Origin: Anisakis pegreffii
Lineage: Eukaryota; Nematoda; Chromadorea; Rhabditida; Anisakidae
Assembly (NCBI GenBank): GCA_035041965.1
Contig: JAPYMA010001588.1
Coordinates: forward strand, 78,575 to 142,574
DNA length: 64,000 nucleotides
Direction of reading: 5' to 3'
This document shows, in pieces, positions 25,133 through 36,205 of this stretch; position 1 is the stretch's first letter, and every line of letters starts with the position of its first letter. Made by a program: the position numbers and the translations under genes. The notes under the pieces were generated by a model. It did no database searches, was not told where the DNA came from, and saw only the letters and a list, made by a program, of their open reading frames with translations.

Positions 25133-28100
25133 TTTTTGAATTTGTGGTACGTTCACAGCACAATGTTTACACAATTTTAAGCATTTTATAGCAAAGTGAA
25201 TGATTTCATGTAACACATGTGCTCAATTACATTACAGATAAAAAGATCGTTATAGCTCATTTATTGCTAAATTTCATGCAATTATGACGTAATCCTCCGA
25301 CAATATTCCAAATCGTTCACAGAAACACTCTCACTAACTCTACGTATGTACCCATAACAGTTCACATCATCTGCACAGCTGATTCAGCTGACTATTCTTT
25401 GATGATTAAACAAATTTTTCCATTCTTATGCTCAAGCGTGTCGCTTATACACGTCGATAATTTAGCAAACAAAATATTTCACTGATCCTGCTGAGCACCG
25501 TTATACTGACTCTATGTATAAGCAATCAAGTTCTTCAGTGAATCCGAAGAATGAAATTCCTTCAGTTTTCGTGATACGTTCGCTTCCTTATGTGCACTGC
25601 TTATGAATAGAGCATGAAAGAGAAACGTACTGAAGAAATCAACGATAAGTAAGTGAGTTGCACTTCACTATTGATTGGATTATTAAAATGATGACTAAAC
25701 GGCTAAAACCATCGTATCGGATTTGAGAAGTGAATTTCAAATGGTGACTGAAGTCATTCGAACTGTCCGTCAACTTCATATTTTCGCTAACAAGACAAAG
25801 GTGAGCAAAGTTTCGTTTATCGGTGAGCAATTTTTTCGTTTATCGGTGAGCAATTTTTTCGTTTAAAAATCGATTTGAATACGTTCACAAATCAGCATCT
25901 TAGTATTTCTTTCGGCTCGCGCTAATTCGTCAATTCATGAAAATTTTTCTCCAGCCGCGTTAATCCATACAAAATTGTTGCATATCTCATATACCTTATA
26001 TTACGTACTGCAAATAAAACAGTGAAATCCTGATGGAAAAAATTAGTGGTTAAAAAAAATTCCGATGAAAATCCAGCAATTCACCTTATCCACTGATTCA
26101 AGCGTCGTAAGCCTGAAAGCAACGACTGCCGTAACTATTTTGTCAACGAATTATTAAATATTGCATTAACATTTTACTTAAATGCCCACCTTTGCTCTAA
26201 AATGTTTGGCTATGAATAGAAGTAGATATGAATCTACTCAAGGATTTAATAATACGCATAATCTCCTATGATGATGAAATAACGACGGTAACATAACTGG
26301 CAAACGATATTCAATAAAATAGAATATCAAGGACAATGTAGTGATTGAAGCATATGCAAACGGATGATAGACTCAGTCAATGCTACTATTTCAGAGGATG
26401 AAGTGTATGGAACTTAATTTTGAACAAAAAGCAGATCATGCGATGAACTGGATTAGGATTTAACGAAAATGCAATGAGCGTGGATGAGTGAAGATTAACG
26501 AACAAGAAATGGACCATATAATAAGTTATAAGTGAATACCTACCTTCCAGGTATACCACTGAAATGAAGTGCTGTCATGATGCGACACACGAACCGTCAC
26601 AATGATAATAAGACAAACACAGCCTGTATCATGCAGTCAAATCAGCATATAAAAAGACAAACAACAACACTTTGTCTACATAGAAGCTGTATCATAATGT
26701 GCTCTATCACATTCGTTCTCGTTTCTCTATCATTCAACTTTCTGTCAGTTTGTTGTACGATGTGATTATTACATGTAAATTTTGAATGCCGTAAAATATG
26801 TTCGTGACTCAGCAAAGCTAATGATATTTCTTTTTCATTTAAATCTAATCCACATTCATTTCATACGCTGCCACACTAATCGCCGTCAGCCCTGAACGAG
26901 AATGGGAATGAGAAAGTGGTCGACGAATAGTGAGATTAGCAGGAAATACACGAGGGATGATGATGCAAGATCAAGACTCATGCTTTCTGCTATTAAATGA
27001 GATAGATGTATGTGTTGATGAGTAACGCCTATCAATCTCTGTTTAGATGTTGAATGAACATTGCACGTGAAATCATCAGATGCAACAAGCGTGAAAATCT
27101 GATTAATAAGTGAAATAATAGGACTCAAACAGTACATTGTTTTTATTGTCCTGAAATGTGAATTCTGAACAAGCGAACATCTATAAATGTTCAACAAAAT
27201 CAAATCATCCGACGTTGCTTTTTGAGAAACTGTGAATGGTTACGTTGGTTGTATTGTTTTCATAATGCAAAGTATGAAGAAACAGCTGATTTGGCTTGAT
27301 TCATCTGTTATATATTTTCACCGAGTGTCATGCAGATCGATCGTGCGATATGTATTAGCATGACAACAATGTATACGCATGGATGTATTTTTGAAAATCC
27401 GAAGGAAGGTATCGAATGGAAGGCAAATTTCTGACTGACGATATGATTTTGTTTCATGTAATGTTCGCTCCAATACAAACTGAAGTCCTACAAACGTTTA
27501 ATTCAGTGTTGAGAGGGATAAGGCTTTTTTTTTTCATGAATTCAGTTTCACACTCCTGTTTCATTTTTGTTCGGCATTTGTAAACTCATTTTTCTCTAAC
27601 CATTTTTTCTTCGAACTACGCTTATGAAAACAAAATTTCTCTAATCTTCCGTGAATACCTTCCGATGTTTCAGCGAAAGATTTTTTTTTCATTGTTTCCT
27701 TGTACTAACTGCAAACTCTGCCTGAAATAAGTAGTTTGTGATGAATGTCGAGAATGAAATTTACTATATGCAGTTATTCTCTCTGTATCATCAGAAAATT
27801 GTCGGTGATCGACCCGTTTTACTCATTCGACTTCATCGTATTCGTTTGGTGATTGTCAATTTCGCGAAATTTTCATCCCTTTTTAAAATTCCACTGATCA
27901 CAAATTTTAAATTAAACTTCCAACGGTGAAACTACTTCGTTTGATGTTAAACTTTTTGAGAAGTGTTTCGAGTCAAATTTTTCATATGTGATGGCTTCCT
28001 TGATGTTTTGATGTTTGGATCCGCAATTAAAATTTTAATTGAGATTTTATGCTAATGCATCGAACATGAGCAGGGAGGGCTGCATAATGGTTATTTTTGT

Positions 28101-28260
28101 GCTCGTTTAGTTCGAAGAAACGTTCCCTAAACTTAGTAATTTTATGAGATGTGAAAATGCGGTGATCAACTGTGCAAGTTGAAGTATATGGAATGAATTT
28201 GTGAAAATATGTTATATGAACGAGTGAATAACGATATTTTTCGACTAATCAAGTATTCAT
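25133..28260. other. Gene-poor stretch
   Basis: No domain-bearing frame or splice-linked exons were found. Open frames at 26577 (plus) and 26886 (minus) are compositionally random. It contains the small tandem repeat at 25801-25865. Confidence 0.4.
25801..25865. repeat. 23-bp tandem repeat, about 2.7 copies
   Basis: The unit CGTTTATCGGTGAGCAATTTTTT occurs at 25814 and 25837, with partial units before (GTGAGCAAAGTTT) and after (CGTTTA). Confidence 0.75.
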
Positions 28261-28380
28261 TTCAAACTGTGGTAATATCAGTATTTGCCCAAATACTGAT
28301 ATTATCACAGTGTGAAAGGATCACTGTAACTAGTATCAGTCAACACTAGTTACACTAATTTTAAACGGCTGTTGACTGTG
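28261..28380. repeat. Cluster of strong inverted repeats (hairpins)
   Basis: 28261-28286 pairs with 28291-28316 over 26 bp with one mismatch and one G-T pair around a four-base GCCC loop. It is followed by a perfect 10-bp stem, TGTAACTAGT (28325-28334) with ACTAGTTACA (28345-28354). The loop CAGTCAACA of the second stem can pair with TGTTGACTG just downstream. Several stems this long in 120 bp are unlikely by chance. It may be a foldback-type element or a structured transcript. Confidence 0.65.
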
Positions 28381-28676
28381 GCCCTATTATTATAGCGTTT
28401 TTGCTTTGATTCATGAGAAATCTAATGACTAATAATGTAATGCGTATTTCTAATTATTTGCACACAGATTAATTCTTGAGCCGTTCCTGTTCCTCATTGT
28501 TAGTTCTCCTCACAATGGTGAACCTTTTGCAGAGGACACTTTTTTGTATCTTCGAATGCAGCCGTCATATGCATTTCGCACTTGTATCACATCACATCAC
28601 GTTGCGCAACAGCGATGATTCTAAAAGCTTTAAAACATTCATTTGAGCCAATATATATCACACTTTCCGCTTAAAC

Positions 28677-28876
28677 CAGTGGTTCCCACGCTCGGGTATT
28701 CCAGTACCCCCTTCGATGGTCTTGCAAGCCGTCATTACCTCCCCCCTCCTCTCCCATCCCCCTTTTGCTACAATAGTTTGCTGTTTCTACGCTAATTTCC
28801 TGTCCCCCTCCATTACACTCCTGACACCCCAAAATTTCCCAGAAATGAGTAATTTCCCTGTCTATGGAAACCTCTG
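28677..28876. mobile_element. Short hAT-type MITE, 200 bp, same family as the copy at 10.8 kb
   Basis: The left end CAGTGGTTCCCACGCTCGGG and C-rich CCTCCCCCCTCCTC follow the same order as the 842-bp copy. The right end CCCTCCATTACACTCCTGAC through CTATGGAAACCTCTG aligns with its right end. Flanking 8-mers GCTTAAAC and CCTTTAAA agree at 5 of 8 positions. No coding capacity. Confidence 0.6.
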
Positions 28877-29460
28877 CCTTTAAAAGTTGTTTTTTCTATA
28901 CAGAACTTGTGACCATTCCATGAAAATATTCGCGTTAGTAACCCTTTAATATGTCATTTTAATATATCGTTAGCACCCCTTTAATTCCACAAAAGCGCTG
29001 CACGGACGCTTTTCTTCATTCGCATTGGAGGAAGCATCTATGTTCAAGTTATGCACAAAGAATCCAACTGTGCTCGGTTCACAGAAACGGCAAGTTGTGA
29101 AATGCGCACGGATACCCTCACGACAGTTTCTTCTTGAATAAAATAGCTGATTATTTCAGTCTTCGTTTTCTGATCGTCACTACAAGTAGCTGCTGGATAC
29201 TTTCCTGAATTTGGATGGTTCTCATATTGATACGTTTTATATTTCGTAATTATATTCCGTAAAATTGCTTCCTTTTGAGTAAGAATAAGAGCTAGAGGAT
29301 TGCAACAATACGCGTATGATAGAGCTAGACAGACATAAGCAATTAAATGCTAAAAACGCAATAGCTGCTGCTATTTTGATTAAAGGCGACACTTGGTTGA
29401 CTGCACTGTGCAGCGTGAAATCAAGTTAAATTCACAAATCACACAGTTAATGGCACTCAC

Positions 29461-29538
29461 TTTAGGCGATTTCTTGGTGGTAGAAGTAAATACAGTGGTG
29501 TTGATGATTGATTGGACGGTTGTTTTGGGTGATGGCAT
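29461..29538 (-). CDS. Possible first coding exon (26 codons)
   Basis: ATG followed by MPSPKTTVQSIINTTVFTST and TKKSPK, ending at a near-ideal CCTAAA|GTGAGT donor in phase 0. It is a basic, Ser/Thr-rich N terminus without recognisable function. The next exon was not identified with confidence; the frame at 25117-24989 agrees in phase but is 4.3 kb away. Confidence 0.25.
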
Positions 29539-32500
29539 GTTGATGTCACAAAGGGAAGTGTATGTGAATTGAGAACTTGGAACGAGCAAGAAAACGTGTG
29601 TTGACTGGGGGTAAAAAATCACTTGAAAAATGAATTGGGATTATTGCCTTGTTCATCATTTGAGCACAATAAATGTTGTACGAAAAATAACAACTAAACG
29701 ATTAGACTGAGATTAGTGTGATGCAATTGAACTGAGCGTGAATGAAAAAAAAAGTTACTGAATTGAGCTGTTTGACGATTCGATGAAATTCTCTTCAAAT
29801 CATCGACAAAAAACACGAACATCTGCTTCCTTAAATAGCAGCCGCTCATTGATTACATTCGAATTCTATCAAATAATGACAGATCTTATAGTTGAGGCTG
29901 AAGCTTTCAAATAAACACATGAACTCACTATACAAAATGACTTCCGTTTACCTAAATCCAATAGCCTGTCATTTAATGTGGGCGTGTAAAAATTTTGTTT
30001 CTTGTTCTGCATCATCTTCTTCACTAATTTAGCAATTAAAGTACGATTTTGTAATGAAAACGGTCAAAAAATATCCAAAGTGGATAAGCCCATTCTATTG
30101 CAACGACGAAGTGATCATATCATATCTCTTTCTTATCACATGTTCAGAATTGTTATACTTCTGTGCTCAAGACGGGGTTTTTGTTGAACGCCCTTCGATA
30201 CAAACACTACGACGCCATCAAAACATACCAATCGGATCAACTTAATGGATCATGGCAACTGATGACAAAGACCTCAGTTGAAGACGGATATGGTGAATTC
30301 TTTTGCATTTATTGCCAAATCGTGAACGTAGATTGTTTTTTTTTGTCGCTTTGTTGCAATCGATTCAATAAAAAAGTGCATTGTTTTGCAATTTTCAAAT
30401 TGTTTGCGTTGAGTTTAATGGATGATAAATTTTATTTCAATGATATATCTACGAAATATTATATCCGTTGGCCAATTTACGATCTTATTTGAGTGCATTT
30501 ATGGATTTTGATGGTGAGGTAAGAGAGAGAGTATTATTTCCATTCAGTGTTTCTATTTTTTAGTCAGCATAATGTCATTTAATATCCACTACTATGCAAT
30601 ATTCTTTTTTGTTTGCTTTCTAATCATTTTAAAGCTTCCGAGCGAACCATCCTCGCTTAATCATCCTCCATTTTCATTGGCTCATCATGCTTCATGTCAG
30701 TAATTCTTTAAAATCGGTTCGATTCAAGCATGGTTCTTTAATGTCTTTTCGAAATGTGTGCAGATAGATGCATGCGCGTATGTCTTCCTTATATGCAATA
30801 AATATACATGGATGTGTATGTACCTGTCTATACCATTGCGTGATCACAGCGGAGACTCTTCATTTCTCCGCATGCAATCTCAAAATTACAAGTGGAATTA
30901 TTCTTTTATATGACGAACAAGAAAGTCAACATCTGAAATCAGTAACTAAATCACTCATAATATTCTTCTTGATGAATTTGTAAGTATGGGAGGGGTTCAC
31001 TCACATTTGTTTACGAAACTTTTCAGTCATACAATTTTGTCTACTGAAAAAAACCGTGTTTTTCCATTTGAAATCACATTTTCACTTGCTGTATAGATGG
31101 AGCAGGCATAACTGTTGGAAATCGAAGCAGATTTAAATCTGCAGGCTAAATGGATTGGAACGAAACACGAATCTACTTGACTCTTAACATAGAGTAAACA
31201 AAACATTCGAAATTATCGAACACTGTGAACGCGATCTTTTTCGCCTGCGCATTCTTAACTGAACGTGGCATTTCATTGGATGAATCTCGATCAAGAATGC
31301 AGTTAAACTATCTGTTGAAACCTTCGCCTATACACAATAACGTATTGATACCATAGAAAACTTCGCTTTAATTCAGTTCTGTACCATCTCAAAAATAATT
31401 CTAACCCATCATTGGAAATGCTGATCAGTTGATAACAATCGAAAAATGCAGTTATCGAACTGTGAAAACAAGAAAGGCCCAACCCTGATTAACACGCACA
31501 AAGCATGAAATATTAGGATGGGTGATTCTCTCAACTGTATGTTTATGATTAAATCATTCCGAATCAGGTACATTGTTTACCTGAAATGCATTTATGCTCA
31601 TAATAATCGTTCGGTTCATCTCGTTGAGGCGTAGTTACGGAGTGTTTTTTTTTTCATTTTGTGGTCACATGTCGATAGTTAATAGTGATAAGCGAATGAG
31701 TCTCAAAAACGGAAGTTCTCAATCTAAACAATTAATCGCATTTGACAGTAGCAATGCATTCAGTTATAGTGGCTCGTTAAAATTTACAATAGAATATATA
31801 ATAAAATGATCTACGTATGTATATGTGTAATGGTTTTGAATGTGATGGATTATCTTAAGATAAGCCAATCCCTTCATACGGATGATGCCTACCCTAGGGA
31901 CGAATGGTTTGCGTGTGCGCTATTCTATTGCCGTGACCCATGTGAAGTGAATGAGCGGTGCCGCTCTCACTAATTTGCCTTGTTCAAGTCATTAACAGTC
32001 ATCACCCTTCATAGTTTTCTATCTTCTTATTTACTACGGTGACCTCCTAAAATTTCTACTGCAAACTATTCTTTATTTTTGATTGAGGTAGCAATTTTTT
32101 TTTCATTCTCTATTTGTGCTAGTTATTTTCCTGTATGGTTTGAGGTTATTTTGGTATCATTTCCGTTCTTCAAACGGTTTTGCATATCTTCCCATTTGCA
32201 TTCTCACGTTATAGACACTCGTTTGAGAAGAAAATTATTTTTCTTGCTTACATGTAGAGAGTGTGATTTTCAGTACGGCACTAATTGGAAAATTTGGCAG
32301 CTTAATGTGAGCTCATTTTAGACAAATATCTGAGGACAAATGTGCATATTCCTGAAATTGATTGTGCAAAGACAAGTTTGCAGTTATAAGTGAATATTCA
32401 GCATATCGAACTAATTTTCGTTTCCAACTGAACTGACTAATCCAAATGGAAATGTCAAGAATAATAACGATGGTTGTATTCAGATTATGTATTTCTATTA

Positions 32501-34180
32501 GCATGGTATTTGTGTCCGGTTCTTTTCATATTTGATATGCGATTTAGTAAAGTAAAATTTGATAAGGGCATATAGATTTCAACTGCATTAAAAGAGAATA
32601 ATATCATTCTCTTCATATTTTTAATTGACTTTTAGCGCTATTATGCACTTTTAATGAAAAAAAAGTGAACTGAACAATTTAGATGTCTCAAATGGGCTCG
32701 TTAAAATGTATGTTACTTCAATTGTTATGTGAGAACTGATTTTCATTGCAGTTTAATGCTGAAGACCACACATTTTGTTGACATACACTTTATTGAATGA
32801 GAACGAGAAGGAACATCTCCTATAGTTTTTTGGTGGCAAATACTTTGTCTTTCATTCATCGTACACTACAATTAGAATGAGATTGTTTCCGGCTCATTTA
32901 TGTGACTACGTTTGTTTCTTGTCCTCATTGAAAGGATAAGAATATGTTGTTCTCAGTTAATAACAGCAGATGAAAAAGCACTATTGGATATGCTTTTTTG
33001 ATATGTACATTTAGTAGTTAGTGACAGTTTTATGCTATATCAGTCATAAATCATATTTTGCATCTATCTATCAAGAATGCATCATACAAGAAGTACTACT
33101 GCCAATTGACAGATTTGTAATTGGCATCTAATCAAGTTTCAACTGACGTGATAAGCTATCACAATTCAACGATGAACTGAAGTCTGAGCAAGCCTCAGTT
33201 CTTGAGAGCAACGCTTGTATGCCACCACCATTCACACATCCATGATTGTGAATATTGTTCAAACGGTAGAAAAAAAGCTTACAGTGTATCTTTTCAACTG
33301 GAATTCGCCTGGTGAGCAATTTCGTTTTGAGCGTATCGTTGCTCAACTAAAAATATGATAATGCTTTTCAACTCAATCAGCATTATCATATTGATGCATT
33401 CTTTGCATTTTCTTTCAAGAATTGCACTCAATTCTTTCTCGATGCAACGCCTTAAATGTTTTTGCTTCATCTCTCATAGTGATGCCAGTTAAATCCTAAC
33501 CTGTTTCGTTGAGCTTACCATGATGGCTGATCAAGTGGCCACTAGATCATTAAATAGTACAAAAATACTGAGGTGAAAATGGTCAAAATAAGAAAGATAT
33601 GCTTTTCGAGCAAAGTTTCAAGGTGGAATTAGATGCATACAATTAGCTTGATTCTGGTTGCTCGAAAAGTAATGAAATATCATCTCACTTTTTGATCATA
33701 TCTCAGTGGTTCCACATTTGTCTGGAATTCTATTTTACAAAATTTATTTGCATTCGGAATTTGATTGTTGTGACATATGCACACTCACCTGTTACCTTCA
33801 CTCAAATCATTTCATTCTATCCAACGTTCAAGCCACAGTTACGCAAAGAGTCTAATTTCTTGATTCCGAACAATGGTCTCGCTAAATAAAAAAATCGTCA
33901 GCTCGCTTTATCAGAGCTTGTTGTTGAATTCTGTGGACTTGTGTTGTTCATCCACATGAGTAGGATGGTCTTTGTGTCCAGCTATTAGATTGTGAGCCAC
34001 AGATGGTCTCTCGTAAGCCCTGCGATGCGACCGTTAATAAGCGCTCACTCTTCTACAAGTGAACCTAAGGAGGGGTGGTTCGGTGCATATATGTAGACGA
34101 TTCTAATGCGTATGCATAATTTTTTTCCAGACTGCAGAAGCTGTCAGTTGATAGCAGACGGCCGACGAATCATGAAGCGT
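29539..34180. other. Gene-poor stretch
   Basis: No domain-bearing frames. Notable only for the palindrome TTATCTTAAGATAA (31850-31863), the hairpin at 33352-33392 and a minus-strand frame at 33128-33346 whose end (around GGGIQALLSRTEACSDF) looks mildly protein-like but has no family. Confidence 0.4.
33352..33392. repeat. 14-bp inverted repeat
   Basis: AATATGATAATGCT (33352-33365) is perfectly complementary to AGCATTATCATATT (33379-33392) around a 13-base loop. Confidence 0.7.
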
Positions 34181-34211
34181 ATGTGAGCGCCGCAGGACTT
34201 TCGTTTTTGAC

Positions 34212-34860
34212 AAATGCCACTGCATTAAATTTTGTGTAAAGCTTGGAGATTAACCAATGAAAATGATCCACAAAAATGAGAATGTTTTCGGAGAGAAAGC
34301 AGCAAGGAGCACCACACAGATAAAAGTGTGATTCAACCGTTTCAGTTACAATCGCACATCCGTTGAGAGTAAAGCACGTTCTGCTAGACTCTCAACATTT
34401 CTTAATCACATCATCCGAGGACTTCAGTGATGCAAAATCGTCAAATCACGATCCAAGAACTTGTACGCAAGGTGGGCTTCAGCAATGGATCCGTTCGTTC
34501 CATTACGTAGGAGGATTTGCACTTCACGAGAATCTCATAGACATTCTTCAAATTTGATAGAGATTTTCATGGCCAAATATGTCTCGTCAGGCTCCCTACT
34601 CTACCGACATGGCTAAGTGTAAATTCTGGTTTTTTTTCCAGTTTGAAAATGCCCTCAAAATGGACTGGTTTCCAGTTCAGAAGAGAGACTATGCAGAATA
34701 CAACGGGAAAACTGTAAGCCATTTCCAAAGAAGTGTTTCAGCGTTGCTTCCAATAGCCGCACAACGGTTGGGAGAAATGTGCGGTAGCCCGAGGGAGACT
34801 ATTGCATGTTTTACTATATCTGGACACAAGCAGTTCTTTGTACAAAGACTGGATACTTTT
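34212..34860 (+). pseudogene. Mariner-family transposase fossil with central deletion
   Basis: The frame from about 34224 reads IKFCVKLGD, then after stops NENVFGEKAARSTTQIKV and FNRFSYNRTSVESKARSARL, which match the first helix-turn-helix of mariner transposases (FKRFKDGRTSVEDDERSGRPS). A frameshift near 34427 leads to NRQITIQELVRKVGFSNGSV and EDLHFTRIS, the second helix-turn-helix. After a short junction at 34540-34580 the frame resumes at QAPYSTDMAKCKFWFFF, matching (H)PPYSPDLAPCDFWLF near the C terminus, then FQRSVSALLP and MCGSPRETI near the end. About half the protein, including the first two catalytic Asp residues, is missing. The third is present as the Asp of YSTD. Terminal inverted repeats were not located. 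Confidence 0.75.
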
Positions 34861-34869
34861 TAAACACAC

Positions 34870-36050
34870 TCCTTATATTGCAAACGGTCATAAGTTCGAC
34901 CTGTAGTGGTGGAGAAGAAAAATGAGAGGTAAAATAAGTGATGATGATGAAGAAAGGATTGTGATATTGTGTTGACGACAGCTTAAACGATGAGTTTATT
35001 TTGGTGGGACATGAGATGTTTATTTTGTTGAGGATACATAGATACGGCAAGCAATGGATGAACGAATAAACGATTAGGGTACACAATGTGATGCCACTTA
35101 GTTGCAATGATCTCTTGTCATATAATCTATTACACATTCAGCCCTCATTAATCGCCTGTGCCACTCTTATTATTACTGTCATTATTATTATTCACTTCGA
35201 TTGCACATGACCGATGAGAACTCCTCTTAATCAAATCATTACTCTCGTTGACATATTATGTCTGATGAAACGCTGTGTAACTCACCCTATTTAAATCGCA
35301 CAGATGATCCGGGTGGTAAAGGAACCGCCCATATCTACATTCTTATATGTTCTGTAAGGATCATTAGTTGAAAATTTTGATGCTCATCAAGTACATGATC
35401 ATCATTTATTATATCAAATATTAGGTGCAGTATTAGCGGTACTGATTTAAAAAGAGATTGAGATTTAAAGAGATAGAGGGCTGTTCTAATTCTCATCCAT
35501 CAATTTGCAGCACGTACAAACAAATTTCACTTCCGAATTAATGAATGATGCTTTGATGGAGAATCATTAATGAATAATTGTTGGCTTGAGTGTGTGCTGT
35601 TTGTCGTTCTTATTTTTTATACTCATTTGGAGACTGCTTTGATACTGTTCCATTCAATCACTCCATATAGATTGGACGGACGCCTAACTTAAATCTGATG
35701 AACAGCAAAAATCCTGAAGACTTAAATGTTACTTCAAATGTTATAGGCCAGCTGACTAGCATCACTGTGAAACACGAAAGCTCAAAGGCATCTAAAGACG
35801 CAGCAAAAACACTTGACACTATAGCTGTTCTCACTGAAAAGTTCACATAAACCTTATCATTTGTCATTGTTAAGTATACGCTTTGAATGTTAGTAATTCC
35901 AAAAACGAGTTCAACAATTAACAATCCATGAAAGTGAAACTTCTGACTCTTAGCAAAACAGACCAGAATAATTTATCAATTCCTCGAAGGAAACAGATGG
36001 GCTCAAAACAATTCTCGTAAGACAGTTCGTTCATAAACTGAGAGAGGATT
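34870..36050. other. No gene recognised
   Basis: AT-rich stretch right of the mariner fossil. Minus frames at 34814, 35658 and 35918 carry no domain. Confidence 0.4.
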
Positions 36051-36054
36051 TGAC

Positions 36055-36205
36055 TAAAACGGGGTTTCGACGAGAACCCTGTACTTCGACAATTCGCCGA
36101 CAATTTGGCTCCCCGACATTTTTGTCGGGGGCCCTTCCGTCTACTTTGCTTCCCAGTGAGGTTCCCTCCCTTCGGCCAAAAAGTTGCTCCCCGACGAACA
36201 CTAGT
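36055..36205. other. GC- and CpG-rich patch with a perfect hairpin
   Basis: A 150-bp patch stands out from the AT-rich flanks. It contains CCCCGACA-TTTT-TGTCGGGG (36111-36130, 8-bp stem) and a direct repeat GCTCCCCGAC at 36108 and 36186. A minus frame is open through it (around GRREGTSLGSKVDGRAP) but resembles no known protein. Composition and foldback suggest a transposon end or an inserted foreign fragment. Confidence 0.5.

Noticed and set aside
24983..25180. 65-codon plus-strand frame
   Set aside because: Shadow of the more coding-like minus-strand frame at the same place.
30690..30735. GGTTCGATTCA, a possible tRNA B box
   Set aside because: The flanking bases do not form a T-stem and no acceptor stem or A box was found.
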